20,782 bases of DNA from UBA11858 sp964589145 (GTDB taxonomy: Bacteria; Chloroflexota; Anaerolineae; Anaerolineales; UBA11858): positions 1-20,782 of the forward strand of contig CAZPSL010000007.1 in assembly GCA_964589145.1 (NCBI GenBank), given 5' to 3'. Every line of letters starts with the position of its first letter. Positions within the stretch are counted from its first letter, which is position 1. A program made the position numbers and the translations under genes. Shown one piece after another: positions 7,406 through 14,743 of this stretch. The notes beneath the pieces are model-generated. The model did no database searches. It saw only the letters and a program-made list of their open reading frames with translations, and was not told the origin of the DNA.

Positions 7406-7789
7406 TTACGGCAGTTCGTCAAAGAACAACGCCCACCAGATTTGCCAGGGAGCGTAGACCACTGGTTCTGGCGTGGGAACTGGCGGCGGAACCGGCGTAC
7501 TCTCGGTGGGGGCAATCGGCACAATCGGATGATCTCCCTCGCGTACCCAGTGGGCTTCCTGGTATGCCCATTCTTCTACCGCAGCATCGGAAGTTGCATA
7601 GGCAATCTGTTCGTCCAGAAAGGCATCCGTTGCCCTGAGGGATTCCATCTGTGCCCGTACACGTTCCGCCTCCACCAGAATCTGCCGCTGTTCTGCCAGG
7701 CGGTTGGTAAACAGGATCACCAAAAAGGCCAGCGCGCCCAGTCCGGCGGCGATAGCGATGTATTTCAGGGAGCGGGTGAGCAGAGACAT
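7406..7789 (-). CDS. Septum formation initiator family protein (DivIC/FtsB-like)
   Basis: A 127-residue single-pass membrane protein. A short basic N-terminus (MSLLTRSLKY) precedes one TM segment (about 11-27, IAIAAGLGALAFLVILF). A coiled-coil-forming stretch follows (about 30-60, rich in E, R, Q and L), then the DAAVEEWAYQEAHWVREGDHPI segment that matches the C-terminal signature of the DivIC/FtsB family. A Pro/Thr tail (PTESTPVPPPVPTPEP) and an aromatic C-terminus complete it. Such proteins act in the FtsL/FtsB/FtsQ divisome bridge outside the membrane. The frame is open up to 7864, but that extension is encoded by low-complexity intergenic sequence with heptamer repeats, so I chose the ATG at 7789. 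No clear ribosome binding site is seen. It lies downstream of the AOR gene on the same strand and converges with fabH. Confidence 0.75.
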   Translation of the reverse strand: MSLLTRSLKYIAIAAGLGALAFLVILFTNRLAEQRQILVEAERVRAQMESLRATDAFLDEQIAYATSDAAVEEWAYQEAHWVREGDHPIVPIAPTESTPVPPPVPTPEPVVYAPWQIWWALFFDELP

Positions 7790-7841
7790 GGCAAACAGCA
7801 GATGGCAGGGGGCGAGTGGCGCATGAGAAATGGTTGATAAC

Positions 7842-7869
7842 CCCAATTCCCAATTACCAATCACCAGAT
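7842..7869. repeat. Short tandem heptamer repeats (CCCAATT type)
   Basis: Four 7-base units follow one another: CCCAATT, CCCAATT, ACCAATC, ACCAGAT. They end directly against the AOR stop codon and lie upstream of the DivIC-like gene. This resembles the short tandem heptameric repeats known from filamentous cyanobacteria. A second heptamer tract of different sequence is at 19848. Confidence 0.5.
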
Positions 7870-10053
7870 TTACCCTTTTTTAGTTTGCTCCCGTGCCCAT
7901 TCAATCGCTTCCAGCACTTCGGGCAGGTCAATGCCGAGTTCGCGCATCTTCTCCGGGGTGGGGATGCTGTTCTCGTCCCAGCCGCGGCGCAGGTAAACCG
8001 CGTCCAGTAATTTTTCGTACTGTTCCTCGCGGTGGCGGCGCAGGTGCGCCATCTTCTCCTCGGTGGAGAGGCCCTCGGGGTCAATTCCGATGATCTCGCG
8101 CAACTGGGTGTCGTAGCGCTCGGCGCGGGATTCGTATTCCTCCACGGTAACGGGGCCCACCGCACGGTACGGAGGATAGTCGTGTTCGCGTCCGACGCGC
8201 CCCATCCGCATGGAGAACACCTTCTGGAAGTTGTAAACCCGCTCGGATTGCGCCAGCAGGTCGTCGGCGGTGGTGGGGATGCCGGTCACGCCCTGGTGGA
8301 GCCAGGTGTAGTTTTCAACGTGCTCCGGCACCTTGGCGGGTTCATCGGTCTCGCTGTTGTTCGCGGGGGTGATGTCGTTCCAGGGCAGTTTGCAAAGCCC
8401 GTGCAGGCTGAACCAGGTGCGCCACATCGGGAAGTAGTGCAGGGCTTCGGCTTTGTCTTCGAATGTGGGCAGCAGGTTGTGTACCTGATCCATGAAAATC
8501 AGCCAGGCTTCATCGTGCTGCGGGCCTTTGGTCGCCAGCCCGTAACCGCCCTGCTGCGCCAGGGATTCCTTCGTGCCGTACTCGGAGATTTCCATGCCCT
8601 TGATTTCCATGCCGATGTCGTGCAGGAAATCGGGGTCGGCGCCGAACTCGCGGGCGAAGTAGTCCTTCATGTAGCGCACGCCCTGCCCGACAATCACGCC
8701 GAAGCCCTCACCGCGTGCCATCTGGTGCAGCAGTTCCAGCGCGGCGGCGCCGTTCCCAAAGTGGAGGTCCAACCCGCCGGTGCGCTCCTCGTTCAGGATT
8801 CCTTCCTCGTAGCATTCCATCGCAAAGGCTACGCTGTTGGCGAAGGAGATGCTGTCCACCCCGTAAGTGTCGCAGTAGAAGTTGAGTTCCAGCAGGGTTT
8901 GGGGGTCGAAGTTGCCGATGTTAGCCCCCAGCCCGGCGGCGTTCTCGTATTCGGGGCCGTCCACCAGCACGTTGTTCCCCGCGTAGGGGCCGGTTTTGAT
9001 GGGGAACTCGTCCACGCCGTGGGAGCAGGAGAGCGTGCAGCCCAGCCAGCAGCCATCGGGCAGCCCCTGGGTGAACATCTCCTTCCAGGTGGAGGAGTCG
9101 ATCTTGTGCGTGTCGGGGTGGCTGCCATAGCGGAAGTTGTGGACGGGCAGCAAATCGAAGTGATCCATGATCTCGACGATGTTGGCAGTGCCCACTTTGC
9201 GCATCTGGTTTTGCTTGTCGTCCAGTTCGGCAATTTCGCGGTTGATGCGCTTGCCCGCTTTGCGGATCAGCGCCATATCGGCCACGCCGTTCAGGTCGCC
9301 GCGCATGTTGCTGAAGCGCACCACGATGGCTTTGATGTTCTTGTCGCTGAAGACGCGCCCCGCGCCGCCGCGCCCGGCCTGTTTCATGCGGGCTTCCTTG
9401 CGGCGCACATCGTACCAGGTGGAGTTGATCAGCGCGTAACGGATGTGCGCGGCGGCGTGCCCGGTGGACATCACCGAGATGCCGCGCTTGCCGCGCTCGT
9501 CTGCGGCGTAGAACTCGGTGAGCGCCTGCCCGATCAGGTGGGAGTCCACATCTTCCAGGGCGGGAATCTCCTCAATGGTGATTTTGCCGGTATCCCCGTC
9601 AATGAAGATGACCACGTTTTTGGCGGCTTTCCCCTGAATTTCCAGGGCGTCAAACCCGGAGAATTTCAGGAAGGGGGCGAAGTAACCGCCCACGTTGCTG
9701 TCAATCACGTTGTGGGTGAGCGGGCTGAGGGTCACCACGGTGGCTTTGCCGGTTCCGGGATAGGCGGTGATCCCGCAGATTGGCCCGTTGGCGATGACGA
9801 GTTCGTTTTGCGGGTCGTCCCAGGCGGTATCGGGGGTGACGGCATCCCACAGCAGTTTGAGGGCGAAGCCGCGCCCGCCGGTGAACAGGTCTTTCATCTG
9901 CCGGGTGACGGGACGCTCCTCGAAGGTGTTGTTTTCGATGTTGATGTAAAGCGTACGGTTGGCGTAGCCGCGTTCCACGGGATGCAGTTGGTAATCGTAT
10001 TCCGCCAGGATGCGGCGGGAGGCGGTGAGTTCATCAAGTGAGGGGGTTGGCAT
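7870..10053 (-). CDS. aor: Aldehyde:ferredoxin oxidoreductase family protein (tungsten-pterin enzyme)
   Basis: A 727-residue cytoplasmic enzyme of the AOR family, which oxidises aldehydes to acids with ferredoxin using a tungsten bis-pyranopterin and one [4Fe-4S] cluster. N-terminal domain marks: FTGGRGFALKLLWD (57-70), YPGTGKATVVTLSPLTHNVIDSNVGG (99-123), FSGFDALEIQGKA and AGRGGAGRVFSDKNIKAIVV (226-245). Cluster ligands would be Cys335, Cys339, Cys343 and Cys554. The spacing is C-x3-C-x3-C rather than the C-x2-C-x3-C of Pyrococcus AOR. A DTYGVDSIS pterin motif is at 395-403, and the usual DxxGLC is SLHGLC (549-554), so its Asp is Ser. The protein is longer than the archaeal enzymes (about 605-620). 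The start is well supported: AAGGAGAA lies about 6 bases before the ATG. No ferredoxin or MoaD gene is adjacent; substrate unknown. Confidence 0.9.
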   Translation of the reverse strand: MPTPSLDELTASRRILAEYDYQLHPVERGYANRTLYINIENNTFEERPVTRQMKDLFTGGRGFALKLLWDAVTPDTAWDDPQNELVIANGPICGITAYPGTGKATVVTLSPLTHNVIDSNVGGYFAPFLKFSGFDALEIQGKAAKNVVIFIDGDTGKITIEEIPALEDVDSHLIGQALTEFYAADERGKRGISVMSTGHAAAHIRYALINSTWYDVRRKEARMKQAGRGGAGRVFSDKNIKAIVVRFSNMRGDLNGVADMALIRKAGKRINREIAELDDKQNQMRKVGTANIVEIMDHFDLLPVHNFRYGSHPDTHKIDSSTWKEMFTQGLPDGCWLGCTLSCSHGVDEFPIKTGPYAGNNVLVDGPEYENAAGLGANIGNFDPQTLLELNFYCDTYGVDSISFANSVAFAMECYEEGILNEERTGGLDLHFGNGAAALELLHQMARGEGFGVIVGQGVRYMKDYFAREFGADPDFLHDIGMEIKGMEISEYGTKESLAQQGGYGLATKGPQHDEAWLIFMDQVHNLLPTFEDKAEALHYFPMWRTWFSLHGLCKLPWNDITPANNSETDEPAKVPEHVENYTWLHQGVTGIPTTADDLLAQSERVYNFQKVFSMRMGRVGREHDYPPYRAVGPVTVEEYESRAERYDTQLREIIGIDPEGLSTEEKMAHLRRHREEQYEKLLDAVYLRRGWDENSIPTPEKMRELGIDLPEVLEAIEWAREQTKKG

Positions 10054-10104
10054 AGGCTTTCTCCTTGTGTGCCAAATCAGGGGGATGGCAGGGTTTGTGG
10101 GTTT

Positions 10105-11544
10105 TCAGTAGAGGATTTCGTTCGCATAGTGCGTTTCGTGGTGTGCATCCAGGCAGTCATCACAAACGCGCACGGTTTTTCCTGTTTCATCGGTGCATGT
10201 CCAGCAAACCCAGGTGGCAACGGTGCGCTTGCCGGCTTTTTTGCAGGATTGGCAGTACCAATAGCGCGGTTTGTTTTTTGCAGCCACGCGGGGATATTGT
10301 ACCCCAGGCTGCGGATCATCAATGGATTCAAGCGTCAATCCGTGTTCAATCCAATCGCCAAAATCGTAAACGTATTTGATTTGGTCTCCAACCGTCAGGC
10401 CGATGCCTGCAATCGGCATGTCAGCGTTATCTCCTTCGCCGAGGGGATTTACGGTGCCGATTTCTACCTCACGGAAACGCCTGCTTTTGGGCCCGCCGCG
10501 TTGTACCAGTTTCCAGAAGCCGCCCATGTGATCCCAATCTCGGTTGAAGGCCTGCATCAGGATGCTGTTGAAATCCGCCAGGGTTTGTTTTCCCAAAATC
10601 TCAATCATGCGCCAGGTGCGCTTGTGGTGAGTCAACGTGGCCTTGAAGCGGTACACCTGTTTCCCCTGTTCTTTGGAGATGCGGGGCGGCGGAGCCGTGG
10701 GGCTTTCCTCTGCAAATTCCATCAAAAGCCTTTCGAAATATGTGGGGGCCGCATCACTGTATTGAATCGCCGTAATGGTCAAAAGCATCCGGGGGTCATT
10801 TTGGATAACGGTTTCCCAGTGATCCGGCGGGTAACCGTCTTTGTCCGGGAGAAGCGCGTAGGCCGTAGGAACCCCGGCCCTTATCCAGAGCCTCTCATCA
10901 CGTTCATGTTCCAGCAAATCGTAGAAAATATCGGCTAAAAGTTGATTGCGCTGTTTCAAAAGTTGGTGCTGCCGTTTTTTTGCGGGTTCAACCTCAATGC
11001 GGAAAGTGGCGCGCTCCCAGTCGTGAATGGTGATCAATAAGTGATCTCTCTTGCGAACTTTGCAGGACTTCATCCAGTCTTCGGCTTGTGCAAACTGCTC
11101 GGAGGTTCTGTATTCACCAAACAGGGGATCCTGCCGAGTTTCTGTGCGTTCTTCAATTGTGGCCGGAATGGAACGGCCATTCCGGTCGAGAAGTGCGACA
11201 GTTTCAGGCGGATCTCTGAAATAAAATGACAAGAACGGGTCCAGCGGAATCTCGCCTTTTTTCGCCATCGGGGCTGTAACCGGAATGCGAAAGCGGCTCC
11301 CATGGAAAGCCAGACGGATCGGGAGAACGGTCTCTGCATCCAGAAAGACCAATGAACGTCCCTTTTCTTCGCGGATGTGGTGCAGGGCGGCTGCCCTGGG
11401 GTTCTTCGCTGTCGGCATCCGGGTAGCCAGAATATGCTCTACAAGGGCCCCGCGGGAAATCGGGCCGTCGGCTTCGTTGACAATCTGTTGAATGATTTCC
11501 CGGTAAGTAGGGGTTTGTTTTTTGGGAGGGATTGTGTGGTTCAT
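10105..11544 (-). CDS. pRiA4b ORF-3 family protein with N-terminal winged helix and C-terminal zinc ribbon
   Basis: A 479-residue protein of unknown function with three recognisable parts. Residues 12-77 (TYREIIQQIVNEADGPISRG..., with HIREEKGRSLVFL) resemble the HARE-HTH winged helix found in chromatin and restriction proteins. Residues about 296-420 match the plasmid pRiA4b ORF-3 domain: VYRFKATLTHHKRTWRMIEI, LADFNSILMQAFNRDWDHM and YVYDFGDWIEHGLTLESI. Residues 430-472 form a Cys/His cluster: C431, C434, C447, C450, C461, C464 plus H468, H469 and H472. The middle (100-290) is unassigned. The frame stays open upstream to 11940, but that extension would translate repeat element B, so the ATG at 11544 is chosen. 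No Shine-Dalgarno is seen. The stop is 51 bases before the AOR start, so the two may be co-transcribed. No transposase or insertion-sequence ends surround it. Confidence 0.72.
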   Translation of the reverse strand: MNHTIPPKKQTPTYREIIQQIVNEADGPISRGALVEHILATRMPTAKNPRAAALHHIREEKGRSLVFLDAETVLPIRLAFHGSRFRIPVTAPMAKKGEIPLDPFLSFYFRDPPETVALLDRNGRSIPATIEERTETRQDPLFGEYRTSEQFAQAEDWMKSCKVRKRDHLLITIHDWERATFRIEVEPAKKRQHQLLKQRNQLLADIFYDLLEHERDERLWIRAGVPTAYALLPDKDGYPPDHWETVIQNDPRMLLTITAIQYSDAAPTYFERLLMEFAEESPTAPPPRISKEQGKQVYRFKATLTHHKRTWRMIEILGKQTLADFNSILMQAFNRDWDHMGGFWKLVQRGGPKSRRFREVEIGTVNPLGEGDNADMPIAGIGLTVGDQIKYVYDFGDWIEHGLTLESIDDPQPGVQYPRVAAKNKPRYWYCQSCKKAGKRTVATWVCWTCTDETGKTVRVCDDCLDAHHETHYANEILY

Positions 11545-11565
11545 CGCAAATGGAGTGTGTTGGGT

Positions 11566-11725
11566 CGGATGGGTGCCAGCAAATGTTGTCGAACGACGGG
11601 GTTCCCCCCTCCCCTCCCAAAAATTTCCGCTTTGGTTCTCCTCTGCCGAAGGGAGAAGGGTCAGGGGGGGAAGGGAAGAGTTCCCAATAGGACTGCCCAA
11701 TTCCTGCATCTTTTGCCCGTATCCG
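11566..11725. mobile_element. MITE-like dispersed element, copy B (about 160 bp)
   Basis: The ends pair as CGGAT/ATCCG with inner GCAAATGTTGT (left) and GCATCTTTTGC (right). The inside has GAACGACGGGGTTCCCCCC, a broken CCGAAGGGAGA hairpin, G-rich tracts and GACTGCCCAATT near the right end. The internal order is the same as in copy D, while a 27-bp block (11612-11638) matches copy A inverted. It ends 22 bases before the start codon of the pRiA4b-type gene and so forms part of its upstream region. Confidence 0.65.
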
Positions 11726-11902
11726 GTCGGATGGTTGATTGGCTTAATTTTACAACAGAATTGCCCGCTTATCGTAGAATTTTCCGAGATGGATGCAGTC
11801 AGGTGGGGTAACGCACCTGACTGGTATCTTGCAGCAGCACTCCTGGTTTTGCAGTATGAACATTTGTGAACGAAACGAATGTCACGAATTTTGTTTTTTT
11901 CA

Positions 11903-11935
11903 TGCAGGCGGTGTTTCTGCATTTGCCTGCACCCC
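11903..11935. repeat. Solo terminus of the MITE-like family with short hairpin
   Basis: TTCTGCATTTGCCTGCACCCC (11915-11935) is one terminal repeat of the family without the rest of the element. TGCAGGC just upstream pairs with GCCTGCA to give a small hairpin. Apart from this and copy B, the 479 bases between 11545 and 12023 hold only A/T-rich sequence (including ACGAATGTCACGAATTTTG) that probably contains the divergent promoters; I could not place them firmly. Confidence 0.45.
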
Positions 11936-12023
11936 AACAAAAATCCCGATTCGCAGGCTTTTGGGCTTGTAGTACCATTCCCTTATTGCTTTGGGGTGTT
12001 GTTCTGTGATATTTATCCAAGTG

Positions 12024-14240
12024 ATGATGAAGAATCGGAGTAAAGTTCAGGGGCGTGTACGCGCACTCCCCAATAACACTTACATTGTGCAAACCACAAT
12101 GGGGGCTATCCTTGTCAACAGCCCTCCGGAGACTCTGAAATACCTGCTGGCAGAAGGGTTGAGTATCCCCAAATTTGTGTTGCTGCCGCCGGATGTGCAG
12201 GTGGGACAGTACCTGGGGTCAAGCGGTTTTGTTCACATGGGGATCAACTACGCCAGTGTTGAATTTTTGCTGTATGCTAACTATTTTCTCAACGGCGGAC
12301 ACCAAACCTTTATCATCACAGTAACCGAATCGCAAAAGCGGCGCATGGCGCAAATTTTGCAGGAAACCATCTCCGGCCCGGCAGACCCGACAGAATACTT
12401 TCCGCATCCCTGGGTGCAGCGTGAATGTGCGGCGATGTCGCATTACCCGCCGCTGGGACGGGCCACCCGCCCGGACGACCTGGCAGTAATCCGCAGCCTG
12501 GAGAAGGATGGCGGGGTGCTGGGCGGGCAGGTGGAGATCCGGCTGGAAGGGGAGGTGTACGTTTTCCTTGAAGAGGATCAGGAAATTGCACGGGTTTCCA
12601 CAATCATTGATGAAACTCCCATGCCCCTGATGCTGGCTCCCCCGCGGCCGCTCCAGCGGCAGGAAATCACTTTGCAGTTTATTGGCGGGAGTGACGGATT
12701 CGACCCGGAGGGAATTACCACCTGCTTTTTGGCTTATTTCGGCGCCACCGGGAAAGATACGGCTACCCTGTTTGATGTGGCCGCCTACCTGCGGGTACGG
12801 CTCGGCAACCTGGGAATTTCCGCCCATCAGATTTCGGAGGTTTTCATTAGCCATGTCCACGAGGATCATATCGCAGGGCTGCCGGAACTGCTGTTGGTCG
12901 GCGGCAATCGCGTGCGGCTGATCACATCCAAGACAATTTACCGCAGTTTACTGCGGGTTTTGGAGGCCATGCTGGATTTGCCGCAGAATGAAATCGCCGC
13001 GTTATTCGATTTTTACCCCCTGGAACCGGAACAGCCGTTGCAAATTGACGGCAAAAAATTTGAAGCAATTTATGCCATCCATACCATTCCGACTCTGGCG
13101 GTGCGCGTCAATGGGCTGTACTACTCCGGCGATATGCGCTACGACGAAAACTGGTTCGACGAACTGGTAAAGCGGGGCATTCTCAGCCCGGCCCGACGGC
13201 AGGAACTGATTGAGTTTGCCCGCAATGTTTCCATCCTGGTGCAGGATGCCGGCGGCGGCGAGATTCACACCTCCGTAACTCCCGAAGTGCTCGATGCACT
13301 GACGCGCAAGAGCAAACAGGTTATTCTGACTCACACCCCCAAGCGGATGCAGCGCCTTCCGGCAGCGCAGGAGGCATGGAAGGATGTTGTCTTTGCCGAA
13401 CATGGCATGGTCGCTGCCGTTGGACAGAAAATTCAGGGGACGGACGAAGCCGAAAAACTGGAGACGATTTCTGCCTGCCCGCTGTATGCCCGTTTGTCAA
13501 TTTCGGAGCGCAGTTTGCTGGCCCAGGATGTAACGGTGGAAACGTTTGAGGCGGGCACGGTGATCTTGGAGAGCGGAAGCACCTGTAACGGCGCCACGTA
13601 CATCGTCCACAAAGGGCTGGCAGAAATCTGGCAGGGCGGAAAACGCATTCAGGTTGTCGGCCGCGGAACCAGCATCGGGGAGCGCTGCGCTCTGATGGAG
13701 GAACCGTCTGGCTCAAGGGTTATTGCCCACGGGAATCTCCGGCTGCTGCGGCTGGCTCCCGATACGTTCCAGACCGTTGCCAGGCGCCTCGGATTGCGGG
13801 CAGCCATCGAGCGTGCCGAGAAATTGTGGCATCACCCTATTTTTCGGCACCTCCCCTGGACGATGCTGCTGGACCTGGCGCTGGATTTCCGGCCCCAGCG
13901 GCTGCCTACAGGGCGTTTGCTGTTTGAGTATGGCGAGACGGGATACGAATGCTATATGCTGGTTTCCGGCGCGGTGACAATTTTCGATAAGGAACTGAAC
14001 CCGCTGGGCACACTGGACGTTTCCGGCGAGTTTTTCGGCGCCCGCTCGGTGCTGTTCAACCAGCAGCGCAATGCTTACGCCTGCATCTCGGATGATGCCG
14101 AAATTTGGACCCTGCCGGCACCTGCGCTCCAGCGGTTGCAGTTTGTCTATCCGGGGATGATTTTGCATTTGCGGGCGGTGGAATTAGCCCGGTCCGGTTC
14201 GCTCCCTTTGATTCGCGTGCTGGATGGCATCGAGCCGTAA
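12024..14240 (+). CDS. MBL-fold metallohydrolase with two C-terminal cyclic-nucleotide-binding domains
   Basis: A 738-residue protein, apparently cytoplasmic (no signal peptide or TM). Residues 215-465 form a metallo-beta-lactamase fold: FIGGSDGFDPEG, then the metal motif SHVHEDH (His277, His279, Asp281, His282), with likely further ligands His353, Asp370 (YYSGDMRYDE) and His437 (ILTHTP). This set resembles RNase Z/phosphodiesterase-type MBL enzymes. Residues 488-600 and 606-720 are two cyclic-nucleotide-binding beta-rolls (TFEAGTVILESGS; FRPQRLPTGRLLFEYGETG). Residues 15-120 (MGAILVNSPPETLKYLLAEG..., FVLLPPDVQVGQYLG) resemble the start of an MBL domain without its histidines. A nucleotide-controlled hydrolase or phosphodiesterase is a reasonable guess; the substrate is unknown. 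The frame is open from a TTG at 11991; I chose the ATG at 12024 (another at 12027). There is no Shine-Dalgarno site, so translation may be leaderless. It stands alone, with repeat sequence on both sides. Confidence 0.82.
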   Translation: MMKNRSKVQGRVRALPNNTYIVQTTMGAILVNSPPETLKYLLAEGLSIPKFVLLPPDVQVGQYLGSSGFVHMGINYASVEFLLYANYFLNGGHQTFIITVTESQKRRMAQILQETISGPADPTEYFPHPWVQRECAAMSHYPPLGRATRPDDLAVIRSLEKDGGVLGGQVEIRLEGEVYVFLEEDQEIARVSTIIDETPMPLMLAPPRPLQRQEITLQFIGGSDGFDPEGITTCFLAYFGATGKDTATLFDVAAYLRVRLGNLGISAHQISEVFISHVHEDHIAGLPELLLVGGNRVRLITSKTIYRSLLRVLEAMLDLPQNEIAALFDFYPLEPEQPLQIDGKKFEAIYAIHTIPTLAVRVNGLYYSGDMRYDENWFDELVKRGILSPARRQELIEFARNVSILVQDAGGGEIHTSVTPEVLDALTRKSKQVILTHTPKRMQRLPAAQEAWKDVVFAEHGMVAAVGQKIQGTDEAEKLETISACPLYARLSISERSLLAQDVTVETFEAGTVILESGSTCNGATYIVHKGLAEIWQGGKRIQVVGRGTSIGERCALMEEPSGSRVIAHGNLRLLRLAPDTFQTVARRLGLRAAIERAEKLWHHPIFRHLPWTMLLDLALDFRPQRLPTGRLLFEYGETGYECYMLVSGAVTIFDKELNPLGTLDVSGEFFGARSVLFNQQRNAYACISDDAEIWTLPAPALQRLQFVYPGMILHLRAVELARSGSLPLIRVLDGIEP

Positions 14241-14260
14241 CTGATGGTGCCCTTTTCTCC

Positions 14261-14301
14261 ATCTTTGCCTGCACTCCCCTGTGCGGGTGCAGGCAAAAGA
14301 T
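14261..14301 (+). repeat. Hairpin of head-to-head terminal repeats after the MBL-CNB gene
   Basis: ATCTTTGCCTGCAC (14261-14274) pairs with GTGCAGGCAAAAGAT (14287-14301, one bulged A) around a 12-base loop. It is a solo terminal repeat facing the left terminus of copy C, 20 bases past the stop codon. It probably also serves as the transcript 3' end, although no T run follows. Confidence 0.55.
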
Positions 14302-14470
14302 GTGGAACGACGGTGTTCCCTCCACCCAACCCTTCCCCTGCCGGGGCGGGACGTTCGGTGTTTGTCCTGTTCGCCAAATGAAGACTGGCAGTCCTGCCAG
14401 GACTGCCAGTCTTGTGTGCGGGGCGAGGGAAACACACAGGGATTTTTACAACATTTGCCTGCACTCCCTG
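14284..14470. mobile_element. MITE-like dispersed element, copy C (about 187 bp), carrying a nested palindrome
   Basis: The left end GGGTGCAGGCAAAAGATGTG and the right end ACAACATTTGCCTGCACTCCC are imperfect inverted repeats. The left interior (GAACGACGGTGTTCCCTCC) matches copy D. The middle is replaced by unrelated sequence containing the GACTGGCA palindrome at 14381-14413. This suggests that the palindrome, or a segment carrying it, inserted into an older element. Confidence 0.65.
14381..14413. repeat. Palindrome of the GACTGGCA family, copy 3, inside element C
   Basis: The arm AAGACTGGCAGTCCTG (14381-14396) pairs perfectly with 14398-14413 around one C. It is identical to copy 2 except for the central base. 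It is far from any gene end and has no T run, so termination cannot be its general role. Confidence 0.8.
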
Positions 14471-14503
14471 TACCCTTTGCCGCTTCAACAGTTCCATTCG
14501 GGG

Positions 14504-14509
14504 TATAAT
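14504..14509 (+). promoter_or_regulatory. -10 box (TATAAT) for the candidate RNA at 14516
   Basis: A perfect TATAAT in the context GGGGTATAATC. The -35 region is poor (TTGCCG is present but 21 bases upstream). The same GGGTATAAT arrangement precedes the DUF47 gene, which suggests a local promoter style that relies on the -10 region. Confidence 0.5.
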
Positions 14510-14515
14510 CAGCCG

Positions 14516-14673
14516 CGCAGCAGTTGGCATCTCTTAATCCGCGGCAGGAAATCTCGCTGCCGCTTGCAGCGACATCCCATTGGGGAAAGAACACCTCACC
14601 GCGTGGCGCAGGCAGCAGGTCTGCTGCCGCATCTCAACTTTTGGGCGGACCTTCTTGTGGCTGCCTGCTTTTT
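14516..14673 (+). ncRNA. Candidate structured small RNA or attenuator leader (about 158 nt), unclassified
   Basis: No protein gene fits here, but the sequence is rich in perfect stems. GCGGCAG (14541-14547) pairs with CTGCCGC (14557-14563) around a 9-base loop. GGCAGCAG (14611-14618) pairs with CTGCTGCC (14621-14628). GCAGGCAGC (14608-14616) pairs with GCTGCCTGC (14660-14668), directly followed by TTTTT (14669-14673) like an intrinsic terminator. The last two pairings share bases and exclude each other, as in attenuators. A TATAAT box lies 7 bases before the proposed 5' end. I checked it by eye against 6S, SRP, RNase P, tmRNA and common riboswitch motifs and recognised none. It could be a small RNA, or a regulated leader for the LCP gene 300 bases downstream. 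Exact ends are inferred. Confidence 0.42.
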
Positions 14674-14743
14674 GCGCCCTGTGTTTATCCCCGCCGGATA
14701 GGTCCTGTCTGCTTCAGGACTTTCGCTCCGGGCAATGGCTTGT

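Noticed and set aside
8032..10041. A 669-codon open frame on the plus strand opposite the AOR gene
   Set aside because: It is a GC-bias shadow of the AOR coding frame: His/Val/Gly-rich with no recognisable domain, while the minus-strand frame has full AOR motifs and a good ribosome binding site.
10105..11544. pRiA4b ORF-3 gene as the passenger of an insertion sequence or integrated plasmid
   Set aside because: There is no transposase, integrase, att-like duplication or terminal repeat enclosing the gene; the family name alone is not evidence.
11545..11940. N-terminal extension of the pRiA4b-type protein to 11940
   Set aside because: The extra 132 codons translate repeat element B and A/T-rich intergenic DNA; family-like sequence begins only after the ATG at 11544.
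6190..14413. GACTGGCA palindromes as ordinary intrinsic terminators
   Set aside because: Copies 1 and 3 have no T run, and copy 3 lies inside a repeat element away from a gene end; only copy 2 could plausibly terminate.
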